A stretch of DNA of 25,747 bases, taken from assembly GCA_030145015.1 (NCBI GenBank), contig JAQYWI010000060.1, positions 1 to 25,747 on the forward strand, written 5' to 3'. The position numbers were made by a program, and so were the translations under genes. This stretch comes from Desulfobacterales bacterium. Its GTDB lineage: Bacteria; Desulfobacterota; Desulfobacteria; Desulfobacterales; JAHEIW01. The number at the start of each line of letters is the position of its first letter. The stretch's first letter is position 1. This document shows, piece by piece, positions 15,336 to 24,092 of this stretch. The notes under the pieces were generated by a model. It was given only the letters and a program-made list of their open reading frames with translations, made no database searches and had not been told where the DNA came from.

Positions 15336-15770
15336 ATGGAATCGGTATCTATTTATTGCCAATCCGTTGATGTCGGTCTGGACACAGGACCGGACATCCG
15401 CGACATTACAGCGCTACTGGAGAACATGATTCATGAAACGCAAGTTGAAAACGGGGCTCTTTGTGCCACAATGGTAGGTTCGACGGGTTCGCTGACGACT
15501 ATCGAATATGAACCCGGGGTGGTGAGAGATTTAATGGCAGCTGTTAATCGCCTGGCGCCGCCTGATCTTGAATATGAGCATGAAAAGGCCTGGCATGACG
15601 GCAACGGTCACAGCCATGTTCAGGCCGCGTTATTGGGCCCCTCAATCGCCCTGCCGATTCGGAAAGGGCGCTTGAAAATGGGGACCTGGCAGCAGGTTGT
15701 CGCCATCAACCATGACAACCGTCCCCGTCAACGGTCCATCGAAGTCACCATCACGGGTACAACTGTTTAA
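15336..15770 (+). CDS. YjbQ-family (UPF0047) protein, putative thiamine phosphate synthase
   Basis: A 144-residue single-domain protein of full family length. The signatures are GSTGSLTTIEYEPGVV, the core WHDGNGHSHVQAALLGPS with conserved His residues, the LPIRKGRLKMGTWQQVV strand-turn and NRPRQRSIEV. Members of this family, including E. coli YjbQ, have been reported to give thiamine phosphate synthase activity that can replace ThiE; the physiological role is less clear. It carries the GST variant in the N-terminal motif rather than HTT. GGAGG lies 7 nt before the ATG. It stands alone, with no THI element visible upstream, although a full thi operon with thiE lies about 8 kb away. Confidence 0.93.
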   Translation: MESVSIYCQSVDVGLDTGPDIRDITALLENMIHETQVENGALCATMVGSTGSLTTIEYEPGVVRDLMAAVNRLAPPDLEYEHEKAWHDGNGHSHVQAALLGPSIALPIRKGRLKMGTWQQVVAINHDNRPRQRSIEVTITGTTV

Positions 15771-15858
15771 ACAAAAATTGATTTCTATAGAAGGTGTTCT
15801 ACCGATAGTCAAAATTGTTAATTATCAGCAGACTTTAAGTGGGCGGTTTTTAAAAGGC

Positions 15859-16003
15859 AAACCGGACTTAGAACATTTAGATCTTGTTCAGTGACAAGGC
15901 TTGTTCTGTTTCAAAAGCGGAGCGTACACGGAAGTACGCGAGCATTTTGAAACGGAACGTAACGCAGTCAATGGGCAAGAGATGAATGTTCTAAGTCCGG
16001 TTT
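15859..16003. repeat. 145-bp near-complete palindrome
   Basis: The ends (15859-15877 and 15985-16003) are a perfect 19-bp inverted repeat (AAACCGGACTTAGAACATT and its complement). Inside, GTTCTGTTTCAAAA (15903-15916) pairs with TTTTGAAACGGAAC (15945-15958) with one mismatch, and GCGTAC (15922-15927) with GTACGC (15934-15939) around an ACGGAA loop. CTTG/CAAG parts between them also pair partly. One end touches the TAA stop (16003-16005) of the zinc-ribbon gene. No ORF. It would fold as one long hairpin in RNA or single-stranded DNA. Confidence 0.85.
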
Positions 16004-17358
16004 TAGCGTTTACGGCGGAGTCGATTCATGGCCAACCGCAAACTGGTCTGCATCCGTCCGATCGCTTGGGCCAATAGACCGATTTCGTCTCTGGATTTGA
16101 TATCGATTTTTACATTAAGTTCACCCAGGCTCATGCGTTCGGCGGCATCAGTTAACTTCATCACCGGCGTGACGATGGCTCGGGCTGAAAACCATGCGAT
16201 GACAGATACCAATAAAATCGTGCACCCAAGCAGGGTTAGAGCGAATTTTTGCACGCGGTTCAAAGCAGCAAATACTTCCGCGTCTTCCTGCTGTAATGCC
16301 AGGATCCATCCGTAATTATTACTGCGCACATGCCCCAGGGCCGATTGCTTGTTTTGCATTTCAAATCGAGTTGTGATGGTTGTCCAGCCTTTTTTGCGAT
16401 AGTTGGCTATTAGCGGATGGCTATTGAGGTTTTGGCGTTTGGCGACATATTGTCGATTGGGATGGAAGATTACATAACCCTTTTCATCCACAAGAAATGC
16501 ATAGCCGGTTTTTCCTGTTTTCCATGTGGCGATATTTTTGGAAATGTCGTCTACGGTCATTGCGGCCGCCATGATACCAACTGTTTGGTTTTCTGATTTA
16601 ATCGGCACCGCCAGAACAAGGGATGGTTTTTTAGAGGTTTTTCCGATCAGCGTCTGCCAGCTGAGGTTTTTGCCTCGCATAATACTCTTGTAATATTGTC
16701 GGTCTGAGTAATCTTTTAGGGGCACATCATCGTTTCTGGAGATGTTCATTCCATCGGTTCCGACGGTGAATACCAGGTACATCCATGGGTATTGTTTTTG
16801 AATGGTTTTTAAAATCGGCTTTTGTTGTTCTCCTTGCATGGAAATGATCTCTGGCAGTTTTGCCGCTGTGCGCAAAATGGAAACATTGTTGTTGACCCAG
16901 CCGTCGACCTGATTTCCCAGTCCCTGGGCCGTTTGCGCCATCAATTCCTCGGTATCTATCCGAATTCGATCGTTGGTTTCCCGCAGGGTGATTCCCCAGA
17001 ATATGGCAAACGGCAACAAGCTGACGATAAGCATTACGGTAATAATTTTGCCGAACAGACCGAAGCGCACCTTCTGGCCACTGTAAAACGGGGGCGTTTC
17101 TCCAGCCAGTTCCTCAGCTTCCTGAGGCGGCGAGATCGGGCGTTCAACGAATCGTTCAGGCATCGGCGGCTCCCGAGATACTTCGGGCTCTGGTATTTCC
17201 TGAGGGCCTGAAGGTCTGCGGGGGGGTACTGGTTTGGGTTTGGTTATGACCATGATGTGATTACAAACTTTGCATTTAACTTTGGCGCTTTCACCTTTCA
17301 TTTTCGTTTCATCGACTCGATATTTTTTTCCACACGCGTCACAAATAATGTCCATCAT
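16003..17358 (-). CDS. zinc-ribbon / dCache / HAMP membrane protein without output domain
   Basis: A 451-residue protein. Residues 1-35 are an MJ0042-type zinc ribbon (C6, C9, C29, C32) facing the cytoplasm. A Pro/Glu-rich linker follows (40-92), then TM1 (about 102-124). A periplasmic dCache sensor domain (about 128-365) shows WMYLVFTVGTDG, SDRQYYK, KPSLVLAVPI and AFLVDEKGYVIFHPN. Then TM2 (about 375-398) and HAMP (about 397-447, ending SRDEIGLLAQAIGRMQTSL). The protein ends four residues after a basic RLRRKR, with no methyl-accepting, kinase, cyclase or phosphatase module. It may pass a signal through its N-terminal ribbon or to the protein encoded 17 bases upstream. AAGGAG sits 8 nt before the first ATG. 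The stop coincides with the edge of a large palindrome, so 3' truncation is possible. Confidence 0.9.
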   Translation of the reverse strand: MMDIICDACGKKYRVDETKMKGESAKVKCKVCNHIMVITKPKPVPPRRPSGPQEIPEPEVSREPPMPERFVERPISPPQEAEELAGETPPFYSGQKVRFGLFGKIITVMLIVSLLPFAIFWGITLRETNDRIRIDTEELMAQTAQGLGNQVDGWVNNNVSILRTAAKLPEIISMQGEQQKPILKTIQKQYPWMYLVFTVGTDGMNISRNDDVPLKDYSDRQYYKSIMRGKNLSWQTLIGKTSKKPSLVLAVPIKSENQTVGIMAAAMTVDDISKNIATWKTGKTGYAFLVDEKGYVIFHPNRQYVAKRQNLNSHPLIANYRKKGWTTITTRFEMQNKQSALGHVRSNNYGWILALQQEDAEVFAALNRVQKFALTLLGCTILLVSVIAWFSARAIVTPVMKLTDAAERMSLGELNVKIDIKSRDEIGLLAQAIGRMQTSLRLAMNRLRRKR

Positions 17359-17375
17359 GGGTTGTGCTCCTTAAT

Positions 17376-17858
17376 TTAAGTTCGCTTTTTGTTTAAAATA
17401 GCCATCATGGATTTCTTAAATTCGATCCGTTTTTTCTCATCGGGGATTTCATGAGAAAGGGTAGTTATCAATTCGGCAGCCTGGTGTACCGGAATTTCAG
17501 GGGCGGTTAATTCCATATCTGACACGACCTCTTCGATCAAAATTTCGGCCATCGGCCCTATGGTTTTGGATAGATTTATTTTGAGCGCTTGAAGAAAAAT
17601 CTTATCCAGAACCGGAAGATCTTTTTTCACGGGTTCTATAAGTCCCTGTTCCAGTAACTTCGATAAGTTTTTTTTCAAAGTGACGTCTTGCATTTCCACT
17701 TCATCGGCGATCTGATACAGGCTCTTATTTTCATCAATAGCAATGAGTAAACGAATCATATCCGCATCCAAGGATATTTCATTGTGATCCTTACGAATTA
17801 CTTTTCGGTAATAGTTCTCCAGATGGCCGGGTCTACCAATATCCATTTCTATTCCCAT
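17376..17858 (-). CDS. unknown protein with winged-helix-like N-terminus, partner of the Cache protein
   Basis: A 160-residue cytoplasmic protein. Residues about 28-78 look like a degenerate winged helix (DADMIRLLIAIDENKSLYQIADEVEMQ...LSKLLEQGLIEPV). The C-terminal half (about 85-155) is all-helical with IGPMAEILIEEVV and IPDEKKRIEFKKSMM, an arrangement I associate with small domains in Desulfobacterota signalling proteins; I can give no firm family name. The first gene of a two-gene unit, 17 bases before the zinc-ribbon/Cache/HAMP gene, so it may receive that protein's signal. The start is uncertain: the ATG at 17858 and the one at 17846 both have weak ribosome sites. Confidence 0.75.
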   Translation of the reverse strand: MGIEMDIGRPGHLENYYRKVIRKDHNEISLDADMIRLLIAIDENKSLYQIADEVEMQDVTLKKNLSKLLEQGLIEPVKKDLPVLDKIFLQALKINLSKTIGPMAEILIEEVVSDMELTAPEIPVHQAAELITTLSHEIPDEKKRIEFKKSMMAILNKKRT

Positions 17859-18202
17859 TGACTGTAAAAGAACGCGAATGGTTTAACTATATCTTTGCGT
17901 GCTGGGCACCTGCCTATAGTTGCCGATTTATGCGTTCCGGGATTAACAAGTTTATTTTATGTGATTGAAAACAAAAGAGAATGGCCGGTTACTCCCATTA
18001 AGCTTAATGATAAAGGCGATTTTATGTCAAGGAAAAAAATTATCATGATATTTGATACTTGGATTGTTTTATGGCGTTTGGAGGGCAAAAGAATCAGCCT
18101 GACTGCGGATAGCAGGCGCCTCGTAAAAACCGTTGAATCCTCCAGCAGCCGATTTCCCAGACCCGAACAGCTGATGGCATAGATCAACGCACGCTGAGTT
18201 CT
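17859..18202. other. intergenic region, possible but doubtful small frame
   Basis: 344 bases between the winged-helix genes. A plus-strand frame from ATG 18024 to 18182 would give a 52-residue basic peptide beginning MSRKKIIMIFDTW, with only a weak AAAGG-like site before it; it extends upstream to a TTG at 17895. An overlapping minus-strand frame (17957-18187) is equally unsupported. No domain, RNA or repeat recognised, and no clear promoter for the 17858 gene. Confidence 0.4.
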
Positions 18203-18616
18203 TTATTTTTTATCAAGCTCTTGTTTTAGTTTTTTCTCCATTTCAGCAAAGAGGTTTTTCTTTTTTTCCGCCTGTTGGATTTGAATGGACTCAATTTTTT
18301 GCGAAAGGCCTTTTTGGGATTCTCGAAATTTTTTAAGCTCCGCTTCTAGCTTGCTCTCATTGTCACCGCGCGCAATTTCTTCAATTTTCAAAAAATCCCG
18401 GACAAACAGTCTGTTGCCGAAAGATCCTTGAACAACATCAATTATTCCCATTTGCATTAATTTTCTACAGAGGTAACTGCTGTGCTCAATTGACATCGAT
18501 AGGATTCGACATATATCTTCTACAGTCGGCGGGGTGTTATTTTGATGTTCACAAACCCGGATGGCAGAAACAAAAAGGTGGGCATTTGTATATAAATCTT
18601 TGCTTTTGCTGTCCAT
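18203..18616 (-). CDS. winged-helix protein with C-terminal coiled coil
   Basis: A 137-residue protein when started at ATG 18616 (MDSKSKDLYTNAHLF); the frame is open further upstream to 18799 but those residues are poor in coding character and overlap the eno promoter region. The N-terminal 75 residues look like a winged helix (LFVSAIRVCEHQNNTPPTVEDICRILSMSIEHSSYLCRKLMQMGIIDVV), similar to MarR/Rrf2-style folds. The C-terminal 45 residues are a highly charged coiled coil (LKKFRESQKGLSQKIESIQIQQAEKKKNLF), likely for dimerisation. It is divergent from eno. Target unknown; no Cys cluster that would indicate an Fe-S sensor. Moderate confidence as a DNA-binding regulator. Confidence 0.75.
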   Translation of the reverse strand: MDSKSKDLYTNAHLFVSAIRVCEHQNNTPPTVEDICRILSMSIEHSSYLCRKLMQMGIIDVVQGSFGNRLFVRDFLKIEEIARGDNESKLEAELKKFRESQKGLSQKIESIQIQQAEKKKNLFAEMEKKLKQELDKK

Positions 18617-18680
18617 AATATTTAGTTTTCGATCTCGTGTTTTTGCTTTGAAACATGGATTGAATCGCGGCTGGCTGTAC

Positions 18681-18709
18681 TTGACATCAGCGCTGTAGCA
18701 GAGTAACAT
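18681..18709 (+). promoter_or_regulatory. sigma70-like promoter for eno
   Basis: TTGACA (18681-18686), a 17-bp spacer and TAACAT (18704-18709, 4 of 6), giving a leader of about 150 nt before eno. A separate perfect TATAAT (18761-18766) lies closer to the gene but lacks a recognisable -35, and might be a second start. Confidence 0.5.
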
Positions 18710-18789
18710 TTCCCTATGATTTGTCAAGTAACATGGTGTCACCGTGGATTTGTTCAACCGTATAATCGCGTGCAAGGCACCCGATTTGA

Positions 18790-20133
<1,344 letters not shown>

Positions 20134-20260
20134 CTCCGAAAACCCGGTCTTCTGGGCCAGAACAGAGATCATAGGCCTTGCCGTAATCGAATTCCATTAT
20201 TCCATTGGTTTTTGAGCGGCAAACACCAGCCCTCTGGGGTGAAATCAAAGCCTGACCCTT

Positions 20261-21358
20261 ATGGCCAGGATTATTGACTTTAATAATATGACTGTACGAT
20301 CCAAAAAAAAATTCGGATATATCTTCTGCCTGTTCATTGTCGTTCTGTATGCCAAGGTTATTTGCGCCTATGTGCTTCAGGGCCCTCACATCATTGAGCT
20401 GATGACCGAGAAACTGGGGGAAGCAGAAAGTTTGTTTGTTTCCCAAAAAGTGGTTTTTTACATCATCCCGCCTCAGCCCGAATCTCCCGGTGAAAACGGG
20501 GGTGTCGGGGATGCAACCGCTGCGGCAAATCCTGCGGACCATCAACAAGCGACACCTCCATCCGATGAGACCGATGTGCTTGATTCTGATTCTCTGATTG
20601 AAAATGACAGCCCTGATGATGTCAAAGATTCAGCAAATCCTCCAGACGATCAGCAGGCCCTGCCGGATCAATCTGCTTTCGCTTCTGTACGGACCGAGAC
20701 CATTCAATTAGACGAGTCATTGCGGTATGTGTTTTCTGAAGCCTTTCGTGCAGACAGCGTCTCTGATGATAATCAGCGAATTTATGTTTTTAAGGACGGC
20801 CAGACGCTTACGGTGATTGATGGTGTCATTTCAAGCGGCGCGGGGACGCGATTTGACCTTTATAAGGATCTGCTATTGTTTCGGTCTCGTGAGGTGCTTT
20901 CCGAAAGGCTGTCGGATCTGGGGATCGATATTTCTTTATCCAGTTTGGGAAAATTTGAAGGGCAACCTGCTTTTGTGGTGGGGGCTGAATATCCGGATGA
21001 GACCCTTCCGCAAGTGTGGATTCATATGGAAACATTTCAGCCCTTACGTATGCTAATCCCCAGTGGCAGTGCTTCGTACAGCACCGATTTTCTGGAAATC
21101 AGATATTCGCAATGGCAAAAAATTGGCAAAATATGGTATCCGATGCGGGTTGAGTTTATTCAGGATGGCGCAACCGTTCGGACCATTGAGGTTAATGGTT
21201 ATCAGGTCGACCCTGATTTTTCAAAAGACGTATTTGACATTGCGCGTCTGAAATTGGAGTATCGCGAACCCGTTCTAACCCCGGATCTTCCGGATGAAAC
21301 CGATGGCTTAAGCGAGGTTCAAAAAACCATCGAGAGATTTAAAAAAATATTTGAATAA
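20261..21358 (+). CDS. exported LolA-like protein with acidic repeat linker, function unknown
   Basis: A 365-residue protein with a signal peptide (basic SKKK, hydrophobic YIFCLFIVVLYA, likely cleavage near VICA at about 36). After a short helix, residues about 70-145 form an Asp/Pro/Ser-rich linker with two copies of ANP(A/P)D(H/D)QQA 36 residues apart. The C-terminal 200 residues are beta-rich with the ending pattern of outer-membrane lipoprotein-sorting (LolA-fold) proteins (VWIHMETFQPLRMLIP...IRYSQWQKIGKIWYPMRVEFIQDG). It probably binds a hydrophobic ligand in the periplasm, but this is inferred from fold alone. The start is weakly supported: no strong Shine-Dalgarno precedes ATG 20261, and ATG 20288 is an alternative. 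It follows eno by 127 bases. Confidence 0.82.
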   Translation: MARIIDFNNMTVRSKKKFGYIFCLFIVVLYAKVICAYVLQGPHIIELMTEKLGEAESLFVSQKVVFYIIPPQPESPGENGGVGDATAAANPADHQQATPPSDETDVLDSDSLIENDSPDDVKDSANPPDDQQALPDQSAFASVRTETIQLDESLRYVFSEAFRADSVSDDNQRIYVFKDGQTLTVIDGVISSGAGTRFDLYKDLLLFRSREVLSERLSDLGIDISLSSLGKFEGQPAFVVGAEYPDETLPQVWIHMETFQPLRMLIPSGSASYSTDFLEIRYSQWQKIGKIWYPMRVEFIQDGATVRTIEVNGYQVDPDFSKDVFDIARLKLEYREPVLTPDLPDETDGLSEVQKTIERFKKIFE

Positions 21359-21431
21359 GAGCTGCAAATTGAAATTTGAGTTCTCAGGACCGATTTTAAT
21401 ATTGCAATTTAGCCCGATTTTTGAGACATTA

Positions 21432-21570
21432 TATAATAAGATATCGCCTCTGTAATCCATACCCTTAGAAAGGCAGGGAACATTTTCAAAATTTGCACAA
21501 CCCAAAAATTGCGAGTTGCCGTCAATGAAAGGCCCTTCGGGCATTGCACCAAGGGCTTTTTCTCTTTTTT
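21432..21570 (+). promoter_or_regulatory. candidate pyrG promoter element and leader
   Basis: A perfect TATAAT (21432-21437) lies 187 bases before pyrG, with only weak -35 candidates (TTTAGC near 21408-21413). Transcripts from it would carry the terminator hairpin at 21528-21570 before the gene, which allows attenuation; if transcription instead starts after the hairpin, the hairpin simply ends the upstream gene. The sequence does not decide between these. Confidence 0.4.
21528..21570 (+). terminator. intrinsic terminator upstream of pyrG
   Basis: AAAGGCCCTT (21528-21537) pairs with AAGGGCTTTT (21551-21560; one G-T pair) over a 13-nt loop, and a T-rich run TTTTTCTCTTTTTT (21557-21570) follows. 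Part of the 5' arm can also form the smaller hairpin GCCC-TTC-GGGC (21532-21542), which competes with the terminator stem. It ends about 54 bases before pyrG. Confidence 0.75.
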
Positions 21571-21623
21571 ACCCCATGTGACGGGTCATTAAACCTTTAA
21601 CTCGAACTGACAGAGAGGAGAAG

Positions 21624-23276
21624 ATGGCGAAGGAAACAAAATTTATTTTTGTAACCGGGGGTGTGCTTTCATCTCTGGGCAAAGGGCTTGCATCGGCCGC
21701 GATCGGAGCGTTGCTTGAAAGCCGGGGCCTGACCGTGACCATTCAAAAACTGGATCCTTATATAAATGTGGATCCGGGAACGATGAATCCCTTTCAGCAT
21801 GGTGAGGTGTTTGTGACCGATGACGGAACAGAAACCGATCTTGATCTGGGGCACTATGAACGCTTCACCCACGCAAGATTGGGCAAAGATAGTAACTTTA
21901 CCACCGGTAAAATTTATTATTCCGTCATTACCAAAGAGCGTAAAGGGGAATACCTGGGTGGAACCGTCCAGGTTATTCCGCACATCACCGATGAAATCAA
22001 AAACAGTATCAAATTGGCCGCCGACGATGTTGATGTGGTCATTGTCGAAATTGGGGGTACCATCGGCGACATTGAAAGTCTGCCATTTTTAGAGGCGATC
22101 CGACAATTTAGAGCGGATGTGGGCAAAGAAAATTCGCTTTATATTCATCTGACCCTGGTGCCCTATATTGGCACCGCGGGTGAAGTCAAAACCAAGCCGA
22201 CCCAGCACAGTGTCAAAGAGCTGAGAAGTATCGGCATCCAGCCCGACATTCTTCTATGCCGCACTGACAGATTTCTGTCCAAAGACATCAAGGCGAAAAT
22301 TGCCCTTTTTTGCAATGTCAGCGTTGAAGAAGTCATCACTGCAAAAGATGTGGATCATATTTACGAAGTTCCCCTCATCTTTCATCAAGAAGGTTTGGAT
22401 GACAAGATTGTTGAGTTGCTCAATATCTGGACGCGGGCCCCTCAACTGGATAACTGGGAGGAACTTATCCGTAAAATCAAAGCACCCAAACATTCGGTCA
22501 CGATTGCGGTGGTGGGGAAATATGTTGATCTCACCGAATCATATAAAAGTCTGAATGAAGCGCTGTATCACGGAGGGATCGCCAACGATTCTAAGGTCAA
22601 TCTGAATTTCGTTGATTCCGAGAGACTGGACAGCGAAACATGCAATCAGATGCTGGCCGATGCGGACGGGATTCTGGTACCCGGTGGATTTGGGGAACGT
22701 GGTATTGAAGGCAAAATATGCGCTGCCAACTTTGCGCGGATCAACAACGTGCCGTATTTTGGCATTTGTTTGGGCATGCAAACTGCCGTCATTGAATTTG
22801 CACGTCATGTCGCTGGCTTGGAAAACGCGAACAGCTCGGAGTTTGATCCCAATACACCGCATCCGGTAATTTACCTGATGCGTGAATGGTTTGATGAAAG
22901 GAGCCAGACTGTCGAAAAACGAGATGATTTATCCGATAAAGGCGCCAGCATGCGGCTGGGCGCTTACAGCTGTCGTCTTGAAAACAATTCGATGGCCTCC
23001 AAAGCATATCAAAAAGAGGAAATTTCCGAGCGGCATCGCCACCGCTATGAATTCAACAACGCGTTTTTGGATCGGTTGAAAGAAAAAGGGATGGTCATCA
23101 GCGGCATTTCACCCAACGGTGAACTGGTGGAGATCATCGAAATCGGTGGTCATCCGTGGTTTCTGGGATGTCAATTTCATCCGGAGTTCAAATCGCGACC
23201 GATGGAGCCGCATCCGCTATTTCGAGATTTTATCGAAGCATCTCTGAAGAATTCTCAACTGCAGAACCGTCCGTGA
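21624..23276 (+). CDS. pyrG: CTP synthase
   Basis: A 550-residue two-domain enzyme making CTP from UTP, ATP and glutamine. The N-terminal amidoligase domain (about 1-270) opens [28 protein letters not shown] and has [63 protein letters not shown] and [19 protein letters not shown]. The C-terminal class I glutaminase domain (about 290-545) has [11 protein letters not shown], the nucleophile Cys in YFGICLGMQ, and the His-Glu pair in [10 protein letters not shown]. Full family length. GAGAGGAG lies 4-6 nt before the ATG. A possible attenuator hairpin precedes it. It ends convergent with the response regulator. Confidence 0.98.
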   Translation: MAKETKFIFVTGGVLSSLGKGLASAAIGALLESRGLTVTIQKLDPYINVDPGTMNPFQHGEVFVTDDGTETDLDLGHYERFTHARLGKDSNFTTGKIYYSVITKERKGEYLGGTVQVIPHITDEIKNSIKLAADDVDVVIVEIGGTIGDIESLPFLEAIRQFRADVGKENSLYIHLTLVPYIGTAGEVKTKPTQHSVKELRSIGIQPDILLCRTDRFLSKDIKAKIALFCNVSVEEVITAKDVDHIYEVPLIFHQEGLDDKIVELLNIWTRAPQLDNWEELIRKIKAPKHSVTIAVVGKYVDLTESYKSLNEALYHGGIANDSKVNLNFVDSERLDSETCNQMLADADGILVPGGFGERGIEGKICAANFARINNVPYFGICLGMQTAVIEFARHVAGLENANSSEFDPNTPHPVIYLMREWFDERSQTVEKRDDLSDKGASMRLGAYSCRLENNSMASKAYQKEEISERHRHRYEFNNAFLDRLKEKGMVISGISPNGELVEIIEIGGHPWFLGCQFHPEFKSRPMEPHPLFRDFIEASLKNSQLQNRP

Positions 23277-23310
23277 GGTCCGCCTCGCGGAATTTCTACC
23301 TGAATTATGC

Positions 23311-23323
23311 CCCGCTTCGCGGG
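23311..23323. terminator. GC hairpin between convergent pyrG and response regulator
   Basis: CCCGC-TTC-GCGGG (23311-23323) forms a compact perfect hairpin in both directions, between two genes that converge. Neither side has a good T-run directly after it, so as a terminator it is weak; a smaller CCGC-CTC-GCGG lies just before it at about 23280-23290. Confidence 0.35.
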
Positions 23324-23392
23324 ATGAAGCATCTAATTTTATGATACCAAGGGGCTCCTCATGAAAAGTAATGAGATCTGGAATGTCGGGGT

Positions 23393-23986
23393 CTATTTTG
23401 TTCGGTTGGTCTTTTTATTTGTAAACGCCTCCATGGTCTGTTGGGCACATTCCGGGCAGTAACTGGATGTGATATCCAGCTTGGCTTTTTCATGAATAAA
23501 TTGCTCGACTGAAACCCAATCACCTTTGCCGGGCTCTGTTTGACGGTCATCTCTGATTTTTTTGCACACACAACACATTGGCAGAATGTTCTGATAAATT
23601 TCTATTTTGCGTGCAAGCTCTCTTTTTTCTAGACAATGATTAACTCTGTAAAGCAGTTCTGCGGATTCGCACGGTTTTAGTAAATAATCGTCGGCTTCTT
23701 GCCGTAAGGCTTCAATAGCGGATTTCATATCGCCATAGCCGGTAAGGATAATGACCATGGTGTCAATTTTTAATGCTTTGGTGTTTTTCAAAACCTGAAT
23801 TCCATCGGTATCTTCCATGACCAGATCGGTGATCACCAGATCAAAATTGTTTTCCTGCAGCACTTGCAGGGCCTTATCTCCGCTATCGGCTTTGGTCACC
23901 TGAAAACCCTGGCTTTCAAGATCCGCTCCAATACCTTCCAAAATATACGGATCATCATCTACCAGCAAGATACTGTATTTTTCCAT
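23393..23986 (-). CDS. response regulator with C-terminal two-CxxC module
   Basis: A 197-residue protein read from ATG 23986, supported by AGAGG about 10 nt upstream and by the receiver domain starting right there (a longer frame to 24058 has no receiver residues in it). The REC domain (1-120) has the acidic pocket DDD (10-12), phosphoacceptor D54, T82 and K104. A short helix (120-134) leads to ILPMCCVCKKIRDD...YCPEC (C138, C141, C177, C180), a probable metal-binding or structural module found attached to receivers and PAS sensors in Desulfobacterota. There is no DNA-binding or catalytic output domain. Downstream of the GAF-sigma54 activator on the same strand, 106 bases apart. The partner kinase is not in the window. 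Confidence 0.9.
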   Translation of the reverse strand: MEKYSILLVDDDPYILEGIGADLESQGFQVTKADSGDKALQVLQENNFDLVITDLVMEDTDGIQVLKNTKALKIDTMVIILTGYGDMKSAIEALRQEADDYLLKPCESAELLYRVNHCLEKRELARKIEIYQNILPMCCVCKKIRDDRQTEPGKGDWVSVEQFIHEKAKLDITSSYCPECAQQTMEAFTNKKTNRTK

Positions 23987-24092
23987 AGCATTCGATCCTC
24001 TCAAGGTCGGCGGGTGGTTTGAGGCGAGGAAGAATTTAAAAGGAGTTGGTCTGGACACAGCATAAACGGTTTTTTTAATTTTCCAAACATTT

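Noticed and set aside
15123..15362. Minus-strand frame of 79 codons upstream of yjbQ
   Set aside because: No ribosome site, low-complexity composition, and it overlaps the yjbQ start and regulatory region.
17895..18182. Plus-strand frame of 95 codons between the two winged-helix genes
   Set aside because: TTG start, weak ribosome site and no recognisable domain; mentioned only as a doubtful small frame in the intergenic entry.
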